From: JAWHQP01 sp032586195 | GTDB taxonomy: Bacteria > Pseudomonadota > Gammaproteobacteria > Enterobacterales > Pasteurellaceae | Length of the DNA stretch: 64,000 bases | Direction: 5' to 3' | Assembly (NCBI GenBank): GCA_032586195.1 | Contig: JAWHQP010000008.1 | Span: forward strand, 23,141-87,140 | Shown here: positions 1 through 7,507 of the stretch, piece by piece | How positions within the stretch are numbered: the stretch's first letter is position 1 | Layout: the number at the start of each line of letters is the position of its first letter | The notes under the pieces: model-generated | The model's input: the letters and a program-made list of their open reading frames with translations, nothing else | Database searches by the model: none | Told to the model about the DNA's origin: nothing | Program-made: the position numbers and the translations under genes

Positions 1-496
1 CGGTTTTGAAACCGAATTGTGGGTGCAACCCGTAGTACGCAACTCAAACCCGAATCCGCGCCGCATGTCGGAATTGGTGCAAAACGACTGGCAGAAAATC
101 GGGGTGAAGGCGAAATTAGTCAGCTTTGAATGGGGCGATTATATCAAACGGGCCAAAACGGGCGAACTCACCGCAGGCACCTTCGGTTGGTCGGGTGATA
201 ACGGCGATCCCGATAATTTTTTATCGCCGCTGTTAGCGAGCGTTAATGCGGGCAACACCAATTTCGCCCGCTGGAAAAACGCCGATTTTGATGCCTTGTT
301 AAACAAAGCCATCGGCTTAACCGATCAGAATCAACGGGCGGAGCTCTATAAACAGGCTCAGGTGATAGTGAAAGAGCAAGCCCCATGGATTCCGATAGCT
401 CATTCCATTACCTACGCGCCGTTGAGCTTACGGGTGAAAGATTATAAACAAAGCCCGTTCGGCTACACCGCGTTTTATGGGGTGAGAGTGGAATAG
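1..496 (+). CDS. Dipeptide/heme-type ABC transporter periplasmic binding protein (3' part)
   Basis: This is the C-terminal part of a family 5 (DppA/HbpA/OppA) solute-binding protein. The gene runs in from the left edge; the reading frame is open from base 2. The visible ~164 residues closely follow E. coli DppA from memory: NPNPRRMSELVQNDW, then FGWSGDNGDPDNFLSPL, then ELYKQAQVIVKEQAPWIPIAHS. Such proteins capture peptides or heme in the periplasm for a Dpp-type permease. A strong terminator follows directly, so no permease genes are co-transcribed downstream. That fits an orphan binding protein such as HbpA, but DppA and HbpA cannot be separated on this fragment. Confidence 0.85.
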   Translation, partial: GFETELWVQPVVRNSNPNPRRMSELVQNDWQKIGVKAKLVSFEWGDYIKRAKTGELTAGTFGWSGDNGDPDNFLSPLLASVNAGNTNFARWKNADFDALLNKAIGLTDQNQRAELYKQAQVIVKEQAPWIPIAHSITYAPLSLRVKDYKQSPFGYTAFYGVRVE

Positions 497-515
497 TTGA
501 TTATGCTTGATTCGG

Positions 516-542
516 AATGCCGCCTGTTTGGCGGCATTTTTT
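516..542 (+). terminator. Intrinsic terminator of the binding-protein gene
   Basis: A perfect 9-bp stem (AATGCCGCC / GGCGGCATT) with a TGTTT loop is followed by a T run, 20 bases after the stop codon. It closes the upstream gene and separates it from convergent potD. Confidence 0.9.
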
Positions 543-589
543 ATGCGGCAAAAACTCGCGAAATCAACACCGCACTTTGCGTCAGACGC

Positions 590-1639
590 TCAGTTGGTTT
601 TCAACTTATTCCAATATTTTTCATAAATCTCGGTCGCTTCGCCTACATCTGCCTGGAATACGCCTTTGGCGACTTCGGATTCAGGCGGAAAGAGCAATGG
701 ATTATTGACTTCTTCCGGTTTTAATAAGGCTTTTACCCCTTCGTTCGGCATGGAGAAGCCCATGCGTTCAATAATGATTTTAGCGTGTTCAGGGCGCAGC
801 ATAAAATCAATGAATTTGTACGCGCCTGCCACATTGTGAGCGCTTTTTGGAATGGCATAGTTGTCCATCCAAAAAATGGCGCCTTCTTGCGGATAAATGA
901 ATTTGATGTCCGGGTTTTCTTTCGCCGCCATGTAAGCGGAACCGTTCCAAATCATACCTAAATCCACTTCGCCTTGAATATACGGCAATTCCGGCGTGTC
1001 AGAATTGAAGGTGACAACGTTCGGTATGAGCTTGGTGAGACGCTCGTAAGCGGCTTTGATGTCTTCTTCATTAGTACTGTTTGGCGATTTACCGTTCAAT
1101 AACAGAGCGATATGGAACACTTCGCGTGCATCGGCGGTAAGCAGCACTTTACCTTTGTATTCAGGGTTCCATAAATCGGCCCAGCTGGTGACTTTGGCGG
1201 GGTCAATCACGGAAGCGTTCAAGCCGATTCCCGTTAAGCCGTACACATAAGGCAAAGAATATTTGTTGTTCGGGTCAAAATCCTTGTTCAGCATATTGAC
1301 GGGGATTTGTTTGAAGTTTTGCAGTTTGCTGTGATCCAATGGCTGCAGCATATCTTCTTTTGCCATTTTGCTGATGTAATAACTGGACGGAAACACCAAA
1401 TCGTAACCCGCTTTATCCGAGGTTAATTTTAGTTTGGAATACATTTCCTCATTGCTTTCAAAGGTGGAATAATTCACCTCGATACCCGTTTCCTTGGTGA
1501 ATTCCGCGATTAAATCGGAAGGAATGTAGTCCGTCCAGTTATAAATATAGAGCTGTTCGGCGGCGAAGGTTTGGCCTGAAAAGAAAGCGGCGGCACTCAC
1601 CAACAACGCTTTAATCGAACGAGTAAAAATGTTTTGCAT
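590..1639 (-). CDS. potD: Spermidine/putrescine-binding periplasmic protein PotD
   Basis: Family 1 solute-binding protein of polyamine ABC importers, 349 residues (E. coli PotD is about the same length). A Sec signal peptide occupies roughly residues 1-26 and ends in SGQTFA before AEQ. The mature start LYIYNWTDYIPSDLIAEF is the characteristic PotD opening. No potABC permease genes adjoin it: the flanking genes are convergent on the left and divergent on the right. It therefore looks like an orphan receptor that must use a permease encoded elsewhere; other Pasteurellaceae carry two potD copies. A Shine-Dalgarno-like AGAGGC precedes the ATG. The divergent neighbour is a putrescine-catabolism-type oxidase, which fits a polyamine theme. 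Confidence 0.9.
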   Translation of the reverse strand: MQNIFTRSIKALLVSAAAFFSGQTFAAEQLYIYNWTDYIPSDLIAEFTKETGIEVNYSTFESNEEMYSKLKLTSDKAGYDLVFPSSYYISKMAKEDMLQPLDHSKLQNFKQIPVNMLNKDFDPNNKYSLPYVYGLTGIGLNASVIDPAKVTSWADLWNPEYKGKVLLTADAREVFHIALLLNGKSPNSTNEEDIKAAYERLTKLIPNVVTFNSDTPELPYIQGEVDLGMIWNGSAYMAAKENPDIKFIYPQEGAIFWMDNYAIPKSAHNVAGAYKFIDFMLRPEHAKIIIERMGFSMPNEGVKALLKPEEVNNPLLFPPESEVAKGVFQADVGEATEIYEKYWNKLKTN

Positions 1640-1765
1640 GATTTCTGCCTCTTATAGCTAAGGTTAAGGGTGTTAAAAACGGGGCGATTATAGCACGATA
1701 TAAGCCGGAATCCATTGACATATTAAGGAAGGGGAGTAAGATTCTCCCACCTTTATTAGAACAGA

Positions 1766-3067
1766 ATGATTATGCTGAAATTTGCCCATCTGGAACATTA
1801 CAAAACCTATTATTTCGATACCCGCAATCAACACTTGGAACAGCCGCCATTGACCCGGCCCGCTTCGGCGGATGTCTGTGTCGTCGGGGCGGGGTTTACC
1901 GGGCTTTCCACCGCCCTTGAGCTGGCGGAGCAAGGCAAAAGTGTTATCGTGCTGGAGGGGGCACGTATCGGCTTCGGTGCCTCGGGTCGCAGCGGCGGGC
2001 AAGCGATAAACGGTTTTGAAGACGGTATTGATGAATATGTGGCGGAACTGGGGTTGGAAACTGCCCGTAAACTGTGGAATATGTCGCTGGAAGCCATTGA
2101 TATTATCGATGAGCGCGTGGCGAAATATCAGATTCAATGCGATTGGACAAAAGGCTATGCCACACTGGCGTTAAACGAACGCCGTATGGCGGATCTGATC
2201 GCGGCGGATAAAGCCAGTGAACAGACTTTCGGCTATCGGAATATGCAGCTGTGGGATAAAACCGAGCTGAAAAAGCACCTTGGCAGCGATCTTTATGTAG
2301 GCGGGTTATATGACAGCAATTCCGGGCATTTGCATCCGCTGAACTATTGTTTAGGTTTGGCAAAAGCCTGTTTGCAGCTGGGCGTGCGGATTTTCGAGCA
2401 ATCGCCCGTGGTGGATATGCGGATTGGCAAAAGTAAGGTCAGCGTGCAAACCGATCAGGCGACCGTTAGTGCCGAACAGGTGGTGCTGGCGACCAATGCC
2501 TATATTGATGTACTGCCGAAAAGCATTCATCACGGCATTACCCGCAAGATTTTGCCGGTGGAAAGCTTTATTATTGCCACCGAACCGCTCGATCAGAAAA
2601 CCGCGGATTCCGTGATTAACAACGGCATGTCCGTATGCGACAACAACCTGTTTTTGGATTATTACCGCTTGAGTGCGGATAATCGCCTGCTGTTCGGCAG
2701 TGATTCCAGTTCGGAATCGGATATGGTGCAGGTCATGCGGAAAAATATGCTGAGAGTTTTTCCACAGCTGGAACAGGTCAAGATTGATTACGGTTGGGGC
2801 GGTCCGATTGATATGACGATCAATTCCAAACCGCACTTCGGTCGTATTGCTCCCAATGTTTATTTTGCCCTCGGCTATTCCGGACATGGCGTAGCGCTCT
2901 CCGGCCTGGCGGGACGCCTGATTGCAGAATCCATTACGGGCAATGACGAGCGTTTCCGGGTATTTGAGGGACTGAAAATTCCGTCAGTATATGGCGGTCG
3001 TTGGGTAAAAAAAATGGCGACGGCGATTGGTATGCGCTATTACAAATTCCTGGATAAATATAAATAA
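1766..3067 (+). CDS. FAD-dependent amine oxidase, gamma-glutamylputrescine oxidase (PuuB) family
   Basis: A 433-residue DAO-family flavoprotein. The FAD-binding motif GAGFTG lies at residues 41-46 and is followed by the block IVLEGARIGFGASGRSGGQ. LDYYRLSADNRLLFGS and FALGYSGHGV near the C-terminus match E. coli PuuB in register. PuuB oxidises gamma-glutamyl-putrescine to the aldehyde, giving H2O2 and ammonia. The other puu genes (puuA, puuC, puuD) are not in the window, so the substrate is uncertain; another glutamylated or free amine is possible. The ATG at 1766 has only a weak ribosome site, and the in-frame ATG at 1772 is an alternative. Divergent potD suggests polyamine-linked metabolism. 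Confidence 0.8.
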   Translation: MIMLKFAHLEHYKTYYFDTRNQHLEQPPLTRPASADVCVVGAGFTGLSTALELAEQGKSVIVLEGARIGFGASGRSGGQAINGFEDGIDEYVAELGLETARKLWNMSLEAIDIIDERVAKYQIQCDWTKGYATLALNERRMADLIAADKASEQTFGYRNMQLWDKTELKKHLGSDLYVGGLYDSNSGHLHPLNYCLGLAKACLQLGVRIFEQSPVVDMRIGKSKVSVQTDQATVSAEQVVLATNAYIDVLPKSIHHGITRKILPVESFIIATEPLDQKTADSVINNGMSVCDNNLFLDYYRLSADNRLLFGSDSSSESDMVQVMRKNMLRVFPQLEQVKIDYGWGGPIDMTINSKPHFGRIAPNVYFALGYSGHGVALSGLAGRLIAESITGNDERFRVFEGLKIPSVYGGRWVKKMATAIGMRYYKFLDKYK

Positions 3068-3139
3068 TGAACCCCCCTCGGCCGTTTGAGCGAGGGGAGA
3101 AAAACCTACTAATTTTCGCAGAGAGAAGTGAATGGCGAA

Positions 3140-3541
3140 TTATTTCTTGCGATTATCCAACGACCACGCTCCTGCTCCCGCAAACACGAAGTATAGGAAT
3201 ACAACGGAATACAGCAAGGCAAGCTCACCGCCGTTGGCGATCGGGAAGAAGAGATTGCCTTTATCTGCGGCATGCATAAAGAAATAGGCATATGCCATCT
3301 GACCCGAGAGTAAAAACGCCGCCGGACGGGTAAACCAGCCGATAATCAACAAAATTCCGCCGACAATTTCGATCACGCCGCCTATGCCGTACAAGGACAG
3401 TAACGGCACCGCGCCATTGCCGCCCGTCATGGAGACGGGAAACTCAAAGAATTTCGAGGTGCCGTGCAATAAAAACATATAGCTTGCGACAATGCGTAGA
3501 AAAGCTAAAACATAGGGGCTGTATTGTTCTAATTTGTTCAT
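3140..3541 (-). CDS. DoxX-family small integral membrane protein
   Basis: About 133 residues with four hydrophobic segments and the DoxX hallmarks RIVASYMFLLHGTSKFF near the N-terminus, then GIGGVIEIVGGILLIIGWFTRPAA. Members are inner-membrane proteins of poorly defined function; some are linked to thiosulfate oxidation or redox stress. The start was placed at the second of two adjacent ATGs because AGGAG lies six bases upstream of it. An upstream extension to 3568 would put the ribosome site inside the gene. It is a single-gene unit next to a flavin reductase. Confidence 0.8.
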   Translation of the reverse strand: MNKLEQYSPYVLAFLRIVASYMFLLHGTSKFFEFPVSMTGGNGAVPLLSLYGIGGVIEIVGGILLIIGWFTRPAAFLLSGQMAYAYFFMHAADKGNLFFPIANGGELALLYSVVFLYFVFAGAGAWSLDNRKK

Positions 3542-3682
3542 CATGTTCTCCTGTTGTTGAGGTAGCATTATAGATATTTTGTATTTGTTAATAAACCGTG
3601 ATTTTATTGAAATATTGTCAATATAAAGGAAAAACTAAAAATAGTGGAAAAGTGCGGTGCTGAAATTTTGAGTTTTGCATAA

Positions 3683-3708
3683 AACCGTGAGCAGAATTGC
3701 CCACGGTT
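3683..3708 (-). terminator. Probable terminator of the flavin oxidoreductase gene
   Basis: AACCGTG pairs with CACGGTT (7-bp stem, 12-base loop). On the minus strand it is followed by a short T-rich stretch, about 20 bases past the stop codon of the 3728-4873 gene. Confidence 0.5.
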
Positions 3709-3727
3709 GATATGAAAGCTTATCGGG

Positions 3728-4873
3728 CTAAATATCCCGTTTAGTCCATTCTGCCGTTTTGCCTTTGACCGGCGGCAGCCATGGGCTGTTATCTTGGCAC
3801 ATCGCCCATAGACGTGACGGAATGCCGTAATGATCAGCCTTGGCAGGATCGAGGCAGTCCACAATCTCGCTTTCCCGACCGACGGCGATCAAATGAGCAA
3901 TGGTCGGGTTGAGCATCACCGTTTTGCCTAAGGCGATAAATTCCGCCCAGCCCGTTTGATAAGCCGCTAATATTTGTTCAGCCGTGAACAGATTACCCAC
4001 GCCGATCAGCGGCAGCTTACCTTCCAAGCGTTCGTGGATTAACTGCATTCTGGTGAGATGAGGATCCGCGCCGCGACGGACTTTCTTGTAGAAATCCCAC
4101 AGTGAGACGTGCACATACTGCAACGGTTTTTGTTTGAGCGCGTCGATCAGCGCAAAAGTGTCTTCCATGGTCAAACCCAATTCTTCCGGCTCTTCCGGTG
4201 AAAAACGATAGCCGATAATAAATTCGGGCTTATTGGCTTTTTGTTTTGCCGCCACCACCGCATCAATTACCGCTAACGGGAAGCGCATCCGTTTTTCTCG
4301 GCTGCCACCCCACTCATCGGTACGGCGATTGCTGTGGCCGGAGTAAAATTGCTGGATTAAATAATTGTTCGCTCCGTGAATTTCCACCCCGTCAAAGCCT
4401 GCCCGAATGGCTAAATCGGCGGCATTGCCGAAAGCTTGGATGAGTTGTTCGATTTCGCTTACGGTTAACTCGCGCGCGCCGGTTTCCGCGTCGGCGCTCG
4501 GGGCCACTTTGTCCTTGCCGTTAAGTAATTCGGCGATAGCCAGTTTACCGCCATGATGAATCTGCAAAATGGCTTTTGCGCCCTGAGTTTTAATTAACGC
4601 GGCGGTTTCCTTGAGGCTCGGCAGTTGCGCCGTATAAATCGCTTCAGGTTGCCCTTCAAAGGCTTTCCCTTCCGGCGAAACCAGGGTCGCGGCAAGTATA
4701 AACAAGCCGATGTCCTGAGCCCGATTAGACAAAAAGGTACGTTCTTCTTCGCTTAACGTACCATCCGGGTTAGACGAAAAATGTGTCATTGGGGCCACCG
4801 CTAAGCGGTTTTTCACTTCCACCTGATTGTTTAGTGTATAAGGGGTAAATAATGGAGTAAATTTTGGATTCAT
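3728..4873 (-). CDS. NADH:flavin oxidoreductase, old yellow enzyme family
   Basis: A 381-residue FMN-dependent TIM-barrel ene-reductase of the OYE/NemA-YqjM superfamily. Visible signatures are LQIHHGGK at 103-110 and EIHGANNYLIQQF from 164, carrying the substrate-binding His166/Asn169 pair. SNRRTDEWGGSREKRMRFPL is the typical OYE block, and the FMN-phosphate region GVGNLFTAEQIL lies near the C-terminus. These enzymes reduce activated C=C bonds or nitro compounds with NAD(P)H; the physiological substrate is unknown. AGGAAAACATT precedes the ATG. It is convergent with nothing on its left and separated from the Lrp-type regulator by about 40 bases, on the same strand, so co-transcription is possible. 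Confidence 0.87.
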   Translation of the reverse strand: MNPKFTPLFTPYTLNNQVEVKNRLAVAPMTHFSSNPDGTLSEEERTFLSNRAQDIGLFILAATLVSPEGKAFEGQPEAIYTAQLPSLKETAALIKTQGAKAILQIHHGGKLAIAELLNGKDKVAPSADAETGARELTVSEIEQLIQAFGNAADLAIRAGFDGVEIHGANNYLIQQFYSGHSNRRTDEWGGSREKRMRFPLAVIDAVVAAKQKANKPEFIIGYRFSPEEPEELGLTMEDTFALIDALKQKPLQYVHVSLWDFYKKVRRGADPHLTRMQLIHERLEGKLPLIGVGNLFTAEQILAAYQTGWAEFIALGKTVMLNPTIAHLIAVGRESEIVDCLDPAKADHYGIPSRLWAMCQDNSPWLPPVKGKTAEWTKRDI

Positions 4874-4911
4874 AATGTTTTCCTTTTGTATGTTATGGAA
4901 AAAATAACGCG

Positions 4912-5373
4912 TTACTCTAACATAACAGTAAACTCTTGCTTGATATTTTGCATGGAAACAAGGGTACGAAAACGTTTGATATTACTGGATTCAAAAAAGA
5001 GTTTCTGGGTTAAACCTTCATACTCGCCCATATCTCTGACATTAAAAATCAAGAGAAAATCAAATTCTCCCGTCACATAGTAAATCTGCTGAATCTGAGG
5101 GCATTTGGTAAAACGTTTTTTTGCCTCCGTGACTAAATCCAACCGCTCGTTTGATAGAGATACCTCGGTAATGACGGTGATTGGTCGCCCTACTTGGGCT
5201 GAATCAATGATAGAAACACTGTTTTTTATAATACCTTCCTTTTCCATTGCCGCAATTCTTCGATTAATCGCGGACGGCGATAAATTAATCTGATCCGCCA
5301 GATCCCGCTGCGAGATACGGTTGTCCTTTTGTAGTACCGCAAGAATTTTTTTATCAAAAAAATCAAGTTTCAT
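4912..5373 (-). CDS. Lrp/AsnC-family transcriptional regulator
   Basis: A 153-residue feast/famine regulator. The N-terminal winged HTH reads DFFDKKILAVLQKDNRISQRDLADQINLSPSAINRRI across residues ~4-40. It is followed by the RAM/ligand-binding domain with VTGEFDFLLIFNVRDMGEYE. The start was set at 5373 because the protein then begins with the usual MKLD and a GGGA element precedes it; the open frame continues 27 codons upstream without support. It is divergent from diaminopropionate ammonia-lyase, and two palindromes in the shared 160-bp gap look like its operators. By the usual logic of Lrp-type neighbours it should control dpaL in response to an amino acid. Confidence 0.88.
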   Translation of the reverse strand: MKLDFFDKKILAVLQKDNRISQRDLADQINLSPSAINRRIAAMEKEGIIKNSVSIIDSAQVGRPITVITEVSLSNERLDLVTEAKKRFTKCPQIQQIYYVTGEFDFLLIFNVRDMGEYEGLTQKLFFESSNIKRFRTLVSMQNIKQEFTVMLE

Positions 5374-5375
5374 AC

Positions 5376-5391
5376 TGTGATCCCTATCACA
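5376..5391. promoter_or_regulatory. CRP (cAMP receptor protein) site
   Basis: TGTGATCCCTATCACA is an exact TGTGA-N6-TCACA match to the CRP core. It sits just upstream of the Lrp-type start codon and about 150 bp upstream of dpaL, so it may tie either gene to carbon status. Confidence 0.65.
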
Positions 5392-5394
5392 TTT

Positions 5395-5452
5395 TGCAAC
5401 ATTGTTGCATTTTTGACTGTAAAAAAGCCTCGATGTTGCAAATTGCAACATC
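5395..5452. promoter_or_regulatory. Paired palindromic operators between the Lrp-type regulator and dpaL
   Basis: Two perfect palindromes share the half-site TGTTGCA/TGCAACA: 5395-5409 (7+1+7) and 5432-5452 (10+1+10, GATGTTGCAA/TTGCAACATC). Their centres are 40 bases apart, about four helical turns, placing both on one DNA face. This suits a multimeric Lrp-family protein binding and looping its own control region. Confidence 0.6.
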
Positions 5453-5537
5453 ATTTTACCGCTTTCACCATCTTGAGTGCTGATAATATCAATGTCACCT
5501 AATAAATGAAAAAACTTTATTTGCAGAGGTAGAGAAA

Positions 5538-6737
5538 ATGAATGACGCGGTTTTATATCAGTTCAATGTAATGAAAAAAACACAAGGGGACGGTGCGGAT
5601 TTGTCCTTAGTCGGAAAAGATATCGCACGGCAAGTGCATCAATTTCATCAGAAGTTTAATAATTACGCGGAAACCCCTTTGCTTTCGTTGCCGTATTTAA
5701 GCCGAAAACTAGGGCTGAAATCAATCTATGTGAAGAATGAAGGCGAACGGTTCGGGCTGAATGCCTTCAAAGGATTGGGCGGCTCTTTCGCGGTTGGTAA
5801 ATATTTAACCAAAAAATTAAATCTCGATATTCATACTCTGACTTTTGAACAGCTCAACATACCGGAAATAAAAGCCAAAATCGGCGATATTACTTTTGTG
5901 ACGGCAACCGACGGTAATCATGGCCGCGGAGTAGCGTGGGCGACACAGCAACTGGGATTAAAAGCCATTGTCTTCATGCCGAAAGGTTCTTCCGAAATAC
6001 GGGCGGAAAATATTCGCCGGCATGGAGCGGAATGTACGATTACCGAGCTGAATTATGATGATACGGTACGTTTAGCCAGTCGATTAGCTACAGAAAACGG
6101 TTGGGTTTTGTTTCAGGATACGGCGTGGGACGGTTATGAAGAAATTCCGACCTGGATTATGCAAGGTTATTTAACCTTAGCATATGAAATCACCCGACAA
6201 CTGCCGGAGCCTCCAACCCATCTTATTTTGCAGGCCGGAGTAGGTTCATTTGCCGGGGCCATCATGGGTTATTTTGCCCAGCAATTAAACCATAAGTTAA
6301 AGATTATCGTCGTCGAACCTCATCAAGCGAATTGCCTGTACAGATCAGCCCGTGTCGCCGATGGCAAGCCGCATATGGTTACGGGGGATATGCGTACCAT
6401 TATGGCAGGCCTTGCCTGCGGTGAACCGAATACGGTGAGCTGGCCGATTATTCGTGATTACGCCGATGTTTTTATTTCCGCGGATGATCAACTGGCCGCG
6501 AACGGTATGCGTATCGCCGCCGCGCCGAGACCGAATACGGATCCTGCATTTATTTCCGGCGAGTCGGGCGCTATTGGGTTAGGGCTATTGTATGAATTGA
6601 CATCCAAAGCCGATTATCAACATTTAAGCCAACAACTGGGTTTGGATAAAGAGGCTTGTGTCTTGCTGGTGAGTACGGAAGGAGATACCTCATCGGATAT
6701 TTATGAAGAAATTGTATGGCGTGGTCGTAATAAGTAA
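5538..6737 (+). CDS. dpaL: 2,3-diaminopropionate ammonia-lyase (YgeX/DpaL)
   Basis: A 399-residue fold-type II PLP enzyme converting 2,3-diaminopropionate to pyruvate and two ammonia via 2-aminoacrylate. The PLP lysine is K78 in FGLNAFKGLGGS, equivalent to K77 of E. coli YgeX. TATDGNHGRGVAWA is the PLP-phosphate and substrate region, and FISGESGAIGLGLLYEL and LVSTEGDTSSDIY complete the family pattern. The length matches the family (~398). GCAGAGGT lies upstream of the ATG. Downstream lie ruined copies of an amino-acid symporter and a RidA-type protein, which would have completed a catabolic unit. The reading frame of dpaL itself is intact. Confidence 0.9.
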   Translation: MNDAVLYQFNVMKKTQGDGADLSLVGKDIARQVHQFHQKFNNYAETPLLSLPYLSRKLGLKSIYVKNEGERFGLNAFKGLGGSFAVGKYLTKKLNLDIHTLTFEQLNIPEIKAKIGDITFVTATDGNHGRGVAWATQQLGLKAIVFMPKGSSEIRAENIRRHGAECTITELNYDDTVRLASRLATENGWVLFQDTAWDGYEEIPTWIMQGYLTLAYEITRQLPEPPTHLILQAGVGSFAGAIMGYFAQQLNHKLKIIVVEPHQANCLYRSARVADGKPHMVTGDMRTIMAGLACGEPNTVSWPIIRDYADVFISADDQLAANGMRIAAAPRPNTDPAFISGESGAIGLGLLYELTSKADYQHLSQQLGLDKEACVLLVSTEGDTSSDIYEEIVWRGRNK

Positions 6738-6768
6738 ATGGACGCTATTATAAAACGGAGAATACATT

Positions 6769-7115
6769 ATGTTAGATAATATCTTGGCGTTTTTTGAGTT
6801 CTTGTGGGGTGGGTCATTATTTAGTTTGCTTATTGGAGTAGGATTGTATTAAGTTTATTTACATTCTATTTAGGAACTTTTATCAAATATCGAACATCTA
6901 TTAATTATCTTTTTGGCAATAAATTAGAACAAGTAATTAAATGGCTTTATTTTATTCCGCCAATTATTGCTGTAAATATGGAAATTCCAGTTATTTGGTT
7001 AATGGGGAATATTGTCGTTGGTTTTCTTGTATTGCCTAATGTTATTGCATTATTCTCACTAAGAAAAGATTTTCTTGATGAATACAATAAATTTAAAATC
7101 AATGTTATTAAATAA
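6769..7115 (+). pseudogene. Remnant of an alanine/glycine:cation symporter (AGCS) gene
   Basis: An ATG with a good ribosome site (ACGGAG) opens 27 codons reading LDNILAFFEFLWGGSLFSLL then IGVGLY, the typical AGCS N-terminus, and stops at TAA. From about 6851, in another frame, the sequence reads NYLFGNKLEQVIKWLYFIPP and then NIVVGFLVLPNVIALFSLRKDF. This is the typical AGCS C-terminus, ending at 7113-7115. The ~400 central residues are missing. It therefore appears to be an internally deleted, frameshifted symporter, 31 bases after dpaL. Recognition is from memory of the family pattern. It probably once imported the dpaL substrate or a related amino acid. Confidence 0.7.
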
Positions 7116-7441
7116 TGCATAATGTAATTAATTCAGATAAATCACCTGTGATGATTGGGCTATATATCTATGGGGTATATTCAGGTAATATGATGTTAAC
7201 CTGCAAATATGTCAATGTTTAATAATGTAAAAGCTAGTATTGAACAAGCTGTGCGGTAACTAATATTATAAAAACAATTGTGTTTTTAAAAGATTTGGCA
7301 AATTTCGTATTACTTAGTGAGGAACACAACGCCTTTTACAGAATATGGTACGGATCATTTTTGGTTCATTCTTGTGTAGAAGCCATTCGGTTACCCAAAG
7401 AGGTAGGTATTGAAGTTGAAGTGATTGCAGTACGAACATAA
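7115..7441 (+). pseudogene. Decayed RidA/YjgF-family gene (2-aminoacrylate/imine deaminase)
   Basis: The ATG at 7115 overlaps the symporter stop by one base. Frame 1 reads NVINSDKSPVMIGLYIYGVYSG, like the RidA opening xINTDKAPAAIGPYSQAVxAG, and stops at about 7222. A second piece reads FNNVKASIEQAVR and stops. A third, in another frame, reads NIIKTIVFLKDLANF and ends EAIRLPKEVGIEVEVIAVRT, the RidA C-terminus with its LPK...VEIEVIA block. At least two frameshifts separate the parts, and the conserved PYS of the active region is LYI, so the product would be dead even if translated. RidA normally clears the 2-aminoacrylate that enzymes like DpaL release. Confidence 0.72.
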
Positions 7442-7507
7442 TTGCCAAACCGCGGTGCTGATTTGCCGAGTTTTGAAAATTCACGATTTCAGCACCGCAC
7501 TTTGGTT

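Noticed and set aside
3074..3097. Hairpin CCCCTCG / CGAGGGG after the PuuB-like gene
   Set aside because: The stem is good but the loop is 10 bases and neither strand has a T run after it, so I did not call it a terminator.
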